A stretch of 64,000 nt of DNA. It comes from JAUILH01 sp964230215 (lineage in GTDB: Bacteria > Bacteroidota > Bacteroidia > Flavobacteriales_D > JAUILH01). The notes below the pieces were generated by a model. That model was not told the origin of the DNA, made no database searches, and was given only the letters and a program-made list of their open reading frames with translations. Shown here in pieces: positions 9,876 to 18,056 of this stretch (the stretch's first letter is position 1; each line of letters starts with the position of its first letter). The DNA is taken from assembly GCA_964230215.1 (NCBI GenBank), contig CAXRGQ010000008.1, positions 62,001 through 126,000 on the forward strand. The letters run 5' to 3'. Made by a program: the position numbers and the translations under genes.

Positions 9876-10352
9876 ATGAAAATTAGAGTTGGACTCGGCT
9901 TTGACGTTCACAAGTTAGCCGAGGGAGAGGAGTTTATTTTAGGAGGGATTACCCTTAATCATACAAAAGGTACGGTAGGTCACTCGGATGCAGATGTGCT
10001 TTTACATGCAATCACAGACGCAATTTTAGGTGCAGCCAATCTTAGAGATATCGGCTATCATTTTCCAGATACAGACCCTAAATACAAAGGAGCAGATAGT
10101 AAGGTGCTATTAGTTGATGCCTATAAACTAGTTCAAGATAAAGGCTACAAGATTTCTAATATCGACTGTACGGTGTGTCTTCAACTGCCTAAAATCAATC
10201 CTATTATTGATGAGATAAGGCAGTGTATTGCAGACTTATTATCCTTGGATGTTGATGACGTTAGTGTTAAAGCAACCACTACAGAGCGATTGGGTTTTGT
10301 TGGAAGAGAAGAGGGTGTAAGCGCTTATGCTACGTGTCTATTAATTGGATGA
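9876..10352 (+). CDS. ispF: 2-C-methyl-D-erythritol 2,4-cyclodiphosphate synthase
   Basis: IspF converts CDP-methylerythritol 2-phosphate to the cyclic diphosphate in the non-mevalonate isoprenoid pathway. The 158-residue length is standard. Metal-binding residues appear in GLGFDVHKL (Asp10, His12), and HSDADVLLHAITDAILGAA and DIGYHFPDTDPKYKGADS are typical, as is the C-terminal KATTTERLGFVGREEGVSAYA. The ATG begins on the base after the porV stop, so translation is probably coupled to porV. Its 3' end overlaps the convergent DUF2490 gene by 12 bases. Confidence 0.97.
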   Translation: MKIRVGLGFDVHKLAEGEEFILGGITLNHTKGTVGHSDADVLLHAITDAILGAANLRDIGYHFPDTDPKYKGADSKVLLVDAYKLVQDKGYKISNIDCTVCLQLPKINPIIDEIRQCIADLLSLDVDDVSVKATTTERLGFVGREEGVSAYATCLLIG

Positions 10353-11108
10353 TTTTATCCATTCGCCACTTTCTCGGTACCAATTGATTTTCTGCTCTGG
10401 AGCGCGCTCTTTGCTGAATTTCAAAAACTCAACATATTTTGTCAAATCAAAGCTATATGCAATTGACAGGATGTTTGCTCTGTGCGGATTGTTGACTTGA
10501 ATCTCTTGTTGAAATATGTAGCTAAGTCCAACACTGTGAAAGTCATTGATGTCATACCCTACACCACTAAATAAACGATATCTGTGAAAATAAGAGGGTT
10601 CATCGTAAGCAGTTTGTAAGTTAATCTCAGCCCCCAATTCGATATCAATTTTCTTATTGATTTTGTATTTGCTTTCTAATTTAAATCTGTGTCTGATGTC
10701 TGGTATTGTGCCATCCTCAGAACTAAACCAATCTTTAAACCTAGTTTGATGTCGGTAGCGAAACCCTAGCTCAAAATCACCGAAATCATATTCAGCATTT
10801 AGGTCAGTCGTAAAACGATTATCTATGCGACTAACATCAAATAGATTATCTGATCCAGCGTATCGGTAGGTGAATTTAATGTTGAAGTATTCAAGGAAAT
10901 CATAACTCAACTTGGTGTCGACATAGTTTACATCAGAATACCCATCTTCCAAGCGCAATCCAAGCTTACTTCCTACTTCAAAATTTTTAAATACTTCATA
11001 ATCGGTTTGTACCGAATACCAAGTGTCAAAGCTTCTTGTTTGTGCCTTAACCTTTAGACCAATTAATAATAATATGACAAGCGCGCAGTATCTATTCACC
11101 GTCGTCAT
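10341..11108 (-). CDS. DUF2490 outer-membrane protein, last gene of the kelch operon
   Basis: 255 residues: a signal peptide (RYCALVILLLIGLKVKAQ), then repeated aromatic beta-hairpins (FDTWYSVQTDYEVFKNFEVG, YNFDIKFTYRYAGSD-like, FELGFRYRHQTRFKDWF, IDIELGAEINLQ, FHSVGLSYIFQQEIQVN), typical of a DUF2490 beta-barrel. Its function is unknown. Its start overlaps the end of the DUF4956 gene by 17 bases, making it the distal gene of a ten-gene run. Its 3' end overlaps ispF by 12 bases in convergent orientation, so antisense interference at the ends is possible. DUF2490 next to DUF4956 and VTC-domain genes fits a surface or envelope role. Confidence 0.8.
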   Translation of the reverse strand: MTTVNRYCALVILLLIGLKVKAQTRSFDTWYSVQTDYEVFKNFEVGSKLGLRLEDGYSDVNYVDTKLSYDFLEYFNIKFTYRYAGSDNLFDVSRIDNRFTTDLNAEYDFGDFELGFRYRHQTRFKDWFSSEDGTIPDIRHRFKLESKYKINKKIDIELGAEINLQTAYDEPSYFHRYRLFSGVGYDINDFHSVGLSYIFQQEIQVNNPHRANILSIAYSFDLTKYVEFLKFSKERAPEQKINWYRESGEWIKSSN

Positions 11109-11805
11109 TACTATTGGTTCTCTCTTCGAATTGATGTGCGTTTTGGTCTGACTCGTAATAGTAAATTATTACGTTGGCCGTATCTCTTAAAAAGTCAATC
11201 TTACCCACTTCAACACGATTAATGTTGAGTCCAGTGCGTTCCTCTAAGTCAGCCTTAAGTTCATTATATTTATCTGCCTTTATCAAGTCTATTTTCTCAT
11301 AAACTATGCGTTTGCTTGCCTCATGTTTAACTAACCATACACGCTCAAGAATATGCAGCATTCCTATAATACAAGCGTTTGCAAAGAGAAGCTCTAGGTA
11401 GCTCATCTTTTTGTTGGCAAGCGCATTAATGACAGAAACGCCAATTACGACAAACAAATACGTCATTTCCTTAATAGGAATAGGGTCTGTTCGGTATCTA
11501 ATTATGCCAAAAATCGCAAAGAGCGCCAAGGCCATTCCAGTGCCCAATTCAAACTTCTTTAATGCAAAACATATAAAGAAGGTGATTAAAGAAATCATCA
11601 AATAAGTAAATAGATAATCCTTTCGTTGTGCAATAGGATAATATAGCCACCTTACTATATATACGATTACAGCCGTGTTGATAATGAAGCGCACAAGCAT
11701 CTTCTTAACGTCATCGTCGTACAACTTTACGCCCAAAAAATCTGAGCTAAATAAAGTGAAATTAAACTGACCTAATAGGTCGATAGTATTATGCAACCAA
11801 TCCAT
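11092..11805 (-). CDS. DUF4956 multi-pass membrane protein
   Basis: 237 residues with about five hydrophobic segments (roughly 38-56, 66-82, 88-102, 116-130 and 136-153) and a cytoplasmic C-terminal domain of about 80 residues (KIDLIKADKYNELKADLEER...). The segment FAIFGIIRYRTDPIPIKEMT between membrane helices, with its RYR motif, is the family hallmark. In many bacteria DUF4956 genes sit beside VTC-domain polyphosphate polymerase genes, and here the two overlap by 17 bases. A role as membrane partner or channel for the VTC protein is inference. Confidence 0.82.
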   Translation of the reverse strand: MDWLHNTIDLLGQFNFTLFSSDFLGVKLYDDDVKKMLVRFIINTAVIVYIVRWLYYPIAQRKDYLFTYLMISLITFFICFALKKFELGTGMALALFAIFGIIRYRTDPIPIKEMTYLFVVIGVSVINALANKKMSYLELLFANACIIGMLHILERVWLVKHEASKRIVYEKIDLIKADKYNELKADLEERTGLNINRVEVGKIDFLRDTANVIIYYYESDQNAHQFEERTNSNDDGE

Positions 11806-12541
11806 TATCTAATTTTTGAATCTTTAATAATTTGGGTTTAAAATTGTTGTATTTCAGAGAATCGTCTTTATGAATCATTCCAATGCAATATTTACTCATA
11901 CGCATTGGTCTAACTAAGGCCTGCTTAGCAGTTATCATAAAAGGTGAGTTCCGATTAACGTTTTCTTGCTTTACTTCAACAATCACTAAATTTTTCTCAA
12001 CACGTTTCCATCCATCCCATTCAAAGGAAAGGTTTAGATCGATTGTCATGCGTTCAGCTAATTTTCTATTGACAAGAGTGATACGTTCAAAACTATTCCA
12101 TAAACTAGGTACTAGTTGAGGTCTAAAATTAAACACTGATGCTACAAAGTCCATAGACGATTCAGACAGATTTTCTTCAAAACCGTTTAATCGAATTCTT
12201 TTCTTATCCGTTCTCCCCTTAATTTTATGTTTGATCTCGAGAAAGTAGAGATTAGACTCAACGTACTTTCTAATACGGACCTTATATCTATCTATTTTCC
12301 CTCTATGATGGTCATAGTAAAAGTCGTGATTGGGCGTGTCGAAATACAAGGACCTATATGAACTAAAACGAGTATTATTTACTTCAAGCACTCTATAGTC
12401 ATCGCTTAATTGAGATATTATTTGCTCTAACTCCGCATACGACATCATGTACTTAGTGTCTGTTCGGTTCATTAGTTTAACCGAATCCATTTCCTCAAGT
12501 GAAATAGGATCATAAGTTGCTATGATTGATTCGATTGGCAT
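11789..12541 (-). CDS. VTC-domain (polyphosphate polymerase-like) protein
   Basis: 250 residues of the VTC / CYTH-superfamily tunnel fold, related to the catalytic domain of yeast Vtc4, which makes polyphosphate from ATP. Expected basic and acidic tunnel residues are present: RTDTKYMM (Lys30), YFDTPNHDFYYDHHRGK, RYKVRIRKY (Arg85, Arg89, Arg91), FLEIKHKIKGRTDKKR (Glu102, Lys104, Arg110), IVEVKQEN (Glu189, Lys191) and MSKYCIGM (Ser216, Lys217). No residue loss that would suggest inactivity was noticed. There is no SPX domain and no membrane segment of its own; the overlapping DUF4956 gene may supply the membrane part. Polyphosphate synthesis is inferred from the family. Confidence 0.85.
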   Translation of the reverse strand: MPIESIIATYDPISLEEMDSVKLMNRTDTKYMMSYAELEQIISQLSDDYRVLEVNNTRFSSYRSLYFDTPNHDFYYDHHRGKIDRYKVRIRKYVESNLYFLEIKHKIKGRTDKKRIRLNGFEENLSESSMDFVASVFNFRPQLVPSLWNSFERITLVNRKLAERMTIDLNLSFEWDGWKRVEKNLVIVEVKQENVNRNSPFMITAKQALVRPMRMSKYCIGMIHKDDSLKYNNFKPKLLKIQKLDNGLVA

Positions 12542-12942
12542 TAATTGTCTTCAACTATGAAATCGTCCAGAACAACTTCTTCTTTCTTATCTGTAATTTC
12601 TACTTCTTTCTCTAAAATTATGTCGCCTGACGGGCTAGCACCGGTTTTATCCTTAGAGTATACATACAAAGTATAGGTGCCAGGTAATAGGTAATCGAAC
12701 ACATAAGTGCCGTCGTGATGAGTACTTGTTTTATCATTGTAAGTTGGGTTATCACCATAAACAATATACACATCATAATCGCCTGCATAATATTCTTCTA
12801 ATAGTACTGAGAAGGTCGCGTTGTACTTCTTTTCGTATACTTTCCCTGTGATGCTGGCCTTGCCACCCGGCCCAGGTCCTTTTCTACAAGCTGTAATACT
12901 TACGCTAAGCGCTACAATTGTTATTAATAGTAATCGTGTCAT
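12541..12942 (-). CDS. Small lipoprotein with a prealbumin/SpaA-like beta-sandwich
   Basis: 133 residues with a lipobox (VSITAC, Cys19). After a short Gly/Pro linker comes a single domain (ASITGKVYEKKYNATF ... DGTYVFDYLLPGTYTLYVYS) that matches the pattern of carboxypeptidase-regulatory or SpaA-like domains: GKV start, then the D/G-Y-x-F-x-x-L-x-P-G-x-Y-x-L pattern. An acidic tail follows (VVLDDFIVEDN). Its stop and the VTC start share one base (TAATG), so translation is likely coupled. Probably a periplasmic or outer-membrane accessory subunit; the function is unknown. Confidence 0.7.
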   Translation of the reverse strand: MTRLLLITIVALSVSITACRKGPGPGGKASITGKVYEKKYNATFSVLLEEYYAGDYDVYIVYGDNPTYNDKTSTHHDGTYVFDYLLPGTYTLYVYSKDKTGASPSGDIILEKEVEITDKKEEVVLDDFIVEDN

Positions 12943-12943
12943 T

Positions 12944-13336
12944 CTAGTATGAGATGTTTAAACTGTCTAATTCGTTTAAGGTTACAGAAGGAGGCATAAT
13001 ATTGTTTTCTAACTTGTATTTTACCAACTCCGCGATTTTTTTTGCTTCTTCTTCATTTGCAAAAACTTTGAGTCCTTGAATCCCTGGGATGTGATGTTGT
13101 TTTATCATGGGTTTACCATCGTCAAGCAAGATGTTATATCCGTATCCACTATCAACTTCAATTATTTCAAATGATAAATTTTGAGAGCTCATTGCTGGTT
13201 CAGATAGGGTGTCCAACGATTCAATGCTTTCTACCTTTAAGTTTCCTTGTTTATGCTTAGGTGGTTCAACCGTTTTATCATCTGATCCACACGAAATCAC
13301 AGCGAGTCCGAGAAGAAGTCCAACAACTCTAATCAT
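12944..13336 (-). CDS. DUF4907 lipoprotein
   Basis: 130 residues. The lipobox AVISC gives Cys16, then a low-complexity linker, then a domain with GYNILLDDGKPMIKQHHIPGIQGLKVFANEEEAKKIAELV and NNIMPPSVTLNELDSL. The pattern 'dGk.mI.Q..IP...G...F.t.edA.kvAelv..K...g.mPPtvt..el' is that of DUF4907. To my recollection such genes often neighbour secreted kelch-repeat proteins in Bacteroidota, and that is so here: it overlaps the last kelch gene by 8 bases. A function in surface retention or assembly of the kelch proteins is only inference. Confidence 0.78.
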   Translation of the reverse strand: MIRVVGLLLGLAVISCGSDDKTVEPPKHKQGNLKVESIESLDTLSEPAMSSQNLSFEIIEVDSGYGYNILLDDGKPMIKQHHIPGIQGLKVFANEEEAKKIAELVKYKLENNIMPPSVTLNELDSLNISY

Positions 13337-14528
13337 TTTGCTTCAAAAATTTTCCGAAAGTAATCAAATTGTTATTGTCCACTAAACGATAGGCATAGGT
13401 GCCTGGAACTAAATTTGAAATATCGATTTGTTTATTAGCTATATATTCTTCGCTCAAAACTAACTTCCCAGAAATATCCATAATTTCAATTTGCATAGTT
13501 CCTGTATAGTCTAAGTCAATTTGAATTTGATTTATGGCAGGGTTAGGATAGGCATTGGCGTGCAAGCTATAGGCTTCTGGCTGTCCTAGCTGAGGTGTGT
13601 AGGCATAGAAATCGTCCGTAGGTTGACCATCATAGCCTGTTCCCACATAACCTGTACCGTTGATGCTAAATGCTGCTGCACGTGAGCGAGCTGTCCCTGG
13701 AAAGTCTTGAACTTGTGTCCATGTGTCATTTAGGGAATTATAGCTCCAAAAGTCTTTTGTGTAAGAGAGGGTGTTATCGTATCCTGTTCCAACAAAGAGA
13801 TTAGGATAAATTCCAAATGCAGCTGCACCATAACGCGGAGTCCCTGCAAAATCACTTACTTGTGTCCATGTGTCAGTACTTGCGTTATATTTATAGAAAT
13901 CATCTGTAAACGTACCGTCATCACCTGTGCCGACAAAATTGTTGTTTCCTAAGGATACAGCAATTGCTTGTTTTCTTGGTGCACCGGGCATGGAAGTTAC
14001 CTGAGTCCAGGTATTGGTGCTGGGGTCGTACTTCCAAAAATCATTAGTTAGACCAGATGCGCTTTTACCAGTTCCTACATAGCCCAAATCATTAGAAGCA
14101 AATGCAACCGCTTCAGTTCTTGGGCTTCCTCCAAAATTTGCCACCTGTGTCCATGTATTAGTAGACATATCATACATCCAGAAATCACCAAAATAGGGAT
14201 TGTCACCCTGCCCCGTCCCCACATAAGCCTTGTTGTCAACTACAAAAGCCACTGCAGAGGACCTGTTTAAACCTGTACTAAATTCACCTCCCATGGATTC
14301 AACTTTATCCCATAAGTTAAACCCTGGATTGTAGACGAACAAACTTCTTTTATAGTCGAATTGGTCAAATCCAAGTCCTATATATCCGAAACTATAATTT
14401 GCAAAGCCAACACACGCGCTTTTTGGTGGTCCTTTTACGCTGTCCATCTGAGTCCATACGTTTGTTTGCCCTAAACTAGATGTATAAAACGCTAGACCAA
14501 TTAAAACTGTAATTATTTTATATGTCAT
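13329..14528 (-). CDS. Secreted six-bladed kelch-repeat protein with T9SS type A sorting domain (copy 4)
   Basis: 399 residues: a signal peptide (LIGLAFYTSSLGQ), six kelch blades of about 50 residues, each built as W-T-Q-V ... G-x-x-R-x-x-A-x-A-F ... G-Y-V-G-T-G, then a sorting domain from about residue 322 (YPNPAINQIQIDLDY ... ISNLVPGTYAYRLVDNN). Six W-T-Q-type strands can be counted, enough to close one beta-propeller. It overlaps the upstream kelch gene by four bases (ATGA). Cargo for SprA/PorV/PorU is inferred from the sorting domain. Ligand or enzymatic activity is unknown; kelch propellers usually bind protein or glycan. Confidence 0.85.
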   Translation of the reverse strand: MTYKIITVLIGLAFYTSSLGQTNVWTQMDSVKGPPKSACVGFANYSFGYIGLGFDQFDYKRSLFVYNPGFNLWDKVESMGGEFSTGLNRSSAVAFVVDNKAYVGTGQGDNPYFGDFWMYDMSTNTWTQVANFGGSPRTEAVAFASNDLGYVGTGKSASGLTNDFWKYDPSTNTWTQVTSMPGAPRKQAIAVSLGNNNFVGTGDDGTFTDDFYKYNASTDTWTQVSDFAGTPRYGAAAFGIYPNLFVGTGYDNTLSYTKDFWSYNSLNDTWTQVQDFPGTARSRAAAFSINGTGYVGTGYDGQPTDDFYAYTPQLGQPEAYSLHANAYPNPAINQIQIDLDYTGTMQIEIMDISGKLVLSEEYIANKQIDISNLVPGTYAYRLVDNNNLITFGKFLKQND

Positions 14529-15724
14529 TTTTTGATAATTCTTTGATTCGCTTTTTTGCCATCATTGTTATATACATGAAGCGTATAGCATCCACTTGCC
14601 AACTCATTTAAATCCAATCGGTTTATTTCACCACTTGATTGCATCACCATGCGACCGCTCATACTATATACTTCTACACTAGCGACTCTTGTGTTGCAGC
14701 TTATGTTGACTTGATTTATGCACGGGTTAGGAAATACACTTAAATCAAAGTCTAATTCGTTCACGCCAACAGGTTCTATTGGTGTGTACTCATACATACT
14801 CCTTTTTAAACCATTGTAGCTTTTACCTCCTCCCACATAAGCCCGATTGTTTATAACGAAAGAAAAGGCATTCCTCCTCGGGTCACTGGGATAGTTAGCT
14901 CTTAGCGTCCAATAGTCATCTGCTGCGTTATACTCCCATAGGTCATCTAAGTAACCGCCATCTCCGCCCAGACAGATGTACCCTTTATCATATAAGGAGA
15001 AAGCGCTACAGCTGCTCCTTTCGGCTCCCGGGAAGTTTGATTTTTGTATCCATTGATTAGTTGCTGGTAGGTATTCATAAATGTCATTAGTATAGGCGTT
15101 TTCATCTGTTCCAAGACCAACATATGCTCGACCATTAACAGTAAAACTTGTAAGTTGATAGCGATCTCCACCAGGAAATGGTGCACGTTGTGTCCATTGA
15201 TCAGTTAAAGGTTTGTACTCCCATAAATCGGTAATATAGTTGCTAGGCCCAACTTTGCCAGCGCAAATGTAGCCTTTACCATCAAGAGTAAATGCGGTTG
15301 CGAAATATACGCCATTTCCCCAACCTCCTGGGTAAGGAGCGATTGCCGACCATGAATTTGTTGCCGGATTGTAAGCCCACATGTCAGATAATTCTGTTCC
15401 CATACTAGAGCTTGCCGCGCTCATTCCAGTGCCAACATATCCAATATTCCCAATAGAAAACGCTACGGCATTTCTTCTGCCAACCCCAGGCATATTTGCC
15501 CGTTGAGACCAAGAGTTGCTGGCTGGGTCATATTCCCAAAGATCATTTGTAACTAGGTTGGCAGTATCTTGACCACTACAAACATAACCTTTACCAGCAA
15601 CGCCAAATCCCACAGCACGTTCTCGCTTCCATCCTCCATAACTTGCTTTTTTTACCCAGTTGTTTTGTTGGCACATTAGATATGAGCTAACCATCAAACT
15701 AAATATCAGTGCTAGAACTCTCAT
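14525..15724 (-). CDS. Secreted six-bladed kelch-repeat protein with T9SS sorting domain (copy 3)
   Basis: 399 residues with a signal peptide (VLALIFSLMVSSYLMCQ). Six blades carry the pattern W-x-x-x-A-x-x-P-G ... R ... AF-x-x ... G-Y-V/I-x-x-G, for example WSQRANMPGVGRRNAVAFSI and WTLRANYPSDPRRNAFSFVI. The C-terminal sorting domain starts near 320 (LDFDLSVFPNPCINQVNIS) and contains SMSGRMV and LASGCYTLHVYNN. Several blades have Cys in place of Thr or Gly in the turn (YVCSG, YICAG, YICLG), unlike copy 4. It overlaps its neighbours by four bases on both sides. Confidence 0.85.
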   Translation of the reverse strand: MRVLALIFSLMVSSYLMCQQNNWVKKASYGGWKRERAVGFGVAGKGYVCSGQDTANLVTNDLWEYDPASNSWSQRANMPGVGRRNAVAFSIGNIGYVGTGMSAASSSMGTELSDMWAYNPATNSWSAIAPYPGGWGNGVYFATAFTLDGKGYICAGKVGPSNYITDLWEYKPLTDQWTQRAPFPGGDRYQLTSFTVNGRAYVGLGTDENAYTNDIYEYLPATNQWIQKSNFPGAERSSCSAFSLYDKGYICLGGDGGYLDDLWEYNAADDYWTLRANYPSDPRRNAFSFVINNRAYVGGGKSYNGLKRSMYEYTPIEPVGVNELDFDLSVFPNPCINQVNISCNTRVASVEVYSMSGRMVMQSSGEINRLDLNELASGCYTLHVYNNDGKKANQRIIKK

Positions 15725-16854
15725 TGTTTGATGAATTTAGTGGCCTTAGTTTGTCCATTTTCTGTAGTAATCTGAATCATATAGATACCATTTGGAAAGT
15801 CGCTAACATCAATTGACTTTCCGCTTGAAGTCACATCTACTTGCTTTATTCGTTGCCCGTTTTGATTGAAAATTTCGTAGAATGAAATCACTTCATCTGT
15901 ATCGATTAAGAGCACATTTGTTGTCGGGTTTGGATAGACTTTTATTGATTGTATGAACTGCTGGTCTACATCCAATGTACGGTTAAACTCCCAGAAATCT
16001 TTAAAGTTGGTTCCGTTAGTACCACATCCTAAATAGCCTTTTTCGCCGATTGAAAAAGCAACATGGAATCGCCTTGAAATTCCTGCAAATTCTGTGGTCG
16101 GTGTCCATGTATCACTCGCTGGATTATATTCCCAAACCTCATCATTAACATTTCCAAGGCTACCAGAGTATCCACATGCAATGTAACCGTGTCCTGAAGC
16201 ACTAAATCCAGCGTATCCACCCGTGCTTAAACCAGGGAAACTGGATTTAACTAACCACGTATCTGCAGACGCTTTGTACTCAAGCACGGTGCTGCCGCTA
16301 ATCATATAGGCGCTTCCATCTAAAGTAAAGGTCGCGTTCCATATTCCCGGTGGGCTTGGGGGGTAGCTGATCTGAATCCATGTGTCAGTCGACTCGTCGT
16401 ACTTGTAGGCAAGTGAATTGTCTATCACTATTCCGTAATTATCAACAGCAAGAGCTACTCTATCTGATACGTCCAGTGGGCAATCGGTTATGGCTGACCA
16501 AGTATTGCTTGACGGATCGTAGCGATAATAGTTAAAATCATGATACACGCCTCCACCAACATAGCCGTAATTGGAAGTTCCCCAGGCTAAAGCACCATAG
16601 TTAACACCTCCCATATAATTGGCTTTCTGCGTCCATGAATTACTAGCCGGGTCGTATTCCCACCAATCGTCATAAGCGTAATTAACACCTGTGCCGTTCA
16701 CGTGACCTAAACCAATATAACCTTTCTGGGCAATACTAATTCCCGTGCCTCTATGACGAGCAACGCCACCAAGACTCTCCCGTTTAATCCATTCTGCTGC
16801 ACTTGAACTAAATGAAAGCAAACACAAACATGCTATGTAAACTAAATACTTCAC
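15721..16854 (-). CDS. Secreted kelch-repeat protein with T9SS sorting domain (copy 2, most divergent)
   Basis: 377 residues: a signal peptide (YLVYIACLCLLSFSSSA) and six kelch blades. Blades 3 and 4 are degenerate and short (WSAITDCPLDVSDRVALAV and WIQISYPPSPPGIWNATFTL lack the GR and YVGTG elements), making this the shortest of the four. The sorting domain begins near 305 (SIKVYPNPTTNVLLIDTDE) and ends SDFPNGIYMIQITTENGQTK with a final KFIKQ. It overlaps copy 3 by four bases and copy 1 by one base. Like its paralogues it should be surface-exposed or released. Confidence 0.83.
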   Translation of the reverse strand: MKYLVYIACLCLLSFSSSAAEWIKRESLGGVARHRGTGISIAQKGYIGLGHVNGTGVNYAYDDWWEYDPASNSWTQKANYMGGVNYGALAWGTSNYGYVGGGVYHDFNYYRYDPSSNTWSAITDCPLDVSDRVALAVDNYGIVIDNSLAYKYDESTDTWIQISYPPSPPGIWNATFTLDGSAYMISGSTVLEYKASADTWLVKSSFPGLSTGGYAGFSASGHGYIACGYSGSLGNVNDEVWEYNPASDTWTPTTEFAGISRRFHVAFSIGEKGYLGCGTNGTNFKDFWEFNRTLDVDQQFIQSIKVYPNPTTNVLLIDTDEVISFYEIFNQNGQRIKQVDVTSSGKSIDVSDFPNGIYMIQITTENGQTKATKFIKQ

Positions 16855-18056
16855 TAGTTTTTGACGAATTGTTTATTAAGCACAGGGATATCATCGTGCA
16901 TCAGTTGGACTATATAATTACCACTTGAATAGCTATCAACATTGAGCATCAAATCTCCATTAAAGGATTCGCTATACAATAACTTGCCAGACAATGAATA
17001 TACTTTCCATTCTAAGTTGTCTGATATCAGTTCTCCTGGCCAATCTGCTTCCACTCTAATTTGATCCACACAAGGATTTGGGTATAGGCTTGTATTGAGT
17101 GATTCAATGATGCGACTATTCACAGATAGGAAATAATCGAATTCCCAAAAGTCCTTAAAGTTGGTTCCATTGGTGCCAGTTCCAGTGTAGGCACGATTTC
17201 CAATTACAAAACTACTGAGGTATCTGCGTTTAAGTCCGGCAAAGTCCTCTATTTGTGTCCAAGTGTCAAGTGCAGGGTCGTATTGCCAAAAATCACCATA
17301 ATTGGTGCCACTGGAATAATTGTCTCCAGTCCCAATAAAACCGTATCCATGAACAGCAAAGCCAGTTGCCTCCTGTCTAATTGTAGAACCTACATTGGCT
17401 TTCTGAATCCACGTGTTGCTAGTGCGATTAAATTCATAAAAGTCTGTTGTGCCACCACCACTATTTCCTGTGCCTACATATCCATTACCGTTAATTGAAA
17501 ATGCAACCGAAGAAGTTCTCCCAGGCCCAGGTAAAGAAGGCGCTGAATACCATGTGTCTGACGCTGGACTGTAAGCGAAGAAGTCATTTGCCAGCCCACT
17601 TGTAGTTTGTCCCGTTCCAACAAATGCGAGCGAGTCCACAACAAAGGCTACCGCTCCTCTTCGGTGTGTTCCAGGGAAGTTTGATTTTTGCGTCCATTGA
17701 TTCGTAAGTGGGTCGTATTCCCACAAGTCGTTAGAATAAGAGCCACCAGGAACGCGCCCAGTGCCGACATAACCTTTACCATCATATGAAAAACCAAAAG
17801 CATGGTATCTAAGACCTCCGCCAAAGTTGGCCTTTTGTGTCCAAGAGTTTGAGGCTGGATCATACTCCCAGAAGTCTTCAAATAAGATATTCGTTATCGA
17901 GTTAATATGTCCTAAACCTAAATAGCCTTTTTCTCCGATAGCAAAAGCAGTACTTCTATGGCGAGCATCACCACCATAATTGGCCCGCTTTATCCATCCA
18001 CTTGAAAAAGCTTCAAGACTACTAAAGACGCATATGAATATTAGTAAGTGTTTCAT
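16854..18056 (-). CDS. Secreted six-bladed kelch-repeat protein with T9SS sorting domain (copy 1)
   Basis: 400 residues: a signal peptide (LLIFICVFSSLEAFSSG), six well-formed blades (WIKRANYGGDARHRSTAFAI, WTQKANFGGGLRYHAFGFSY, WTQKSNFPGTHRRGAVAFVV and others) and a sorting domain from about 320 (LNTSLYPNPCVDQIRVE ... SYSSGNYIVQLMHDD). The first blade (KRANYGGDARHRSTAFAIGE) is very close to that of copy 2 (KRESLGGVARHRGTGISIAQ), supporting tandem duplication of these two. It overlaps the upstream GEVED gene by four bases (ATGA) and copy 2 by one base. Confidence 0.85.
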   Translation of the reverse strand: MKHLLIFICVFSSLEAFSSGWIKRANYGGDARHRSTAFAIGEKGYLGLGHINSITNILFEDFWEYDPASNSWTQKANFGGGLRYHAFGFSYDGKGYVGTGRVPGGSYSNDLWEYDPLTNQWTQKSNFPGTHRRGAVAFVVDSLAFVGTGQTTSGLANDFFAYSPASDTWYSAPSLPGPGRTSSVAFSINGNGYVGTGNSGGGTTDFYEFNRTSNTWIQKANVGSTIRQEATGFAVHGYGFIGTGDNYSSGTNYGDFWQYDPALDTWTQIEDFAGLKRRYLSSFVIGNRAYTGTGTNGTNFKDFWEFDYFLSVNSRIIESLNTSLYPNPCVDQIRVEADWPGELISDNLEWKVYSLSGKLLYSESFNGDLMLNVDSYSSGNYIVQLMHDDIPVLNKQFVKN

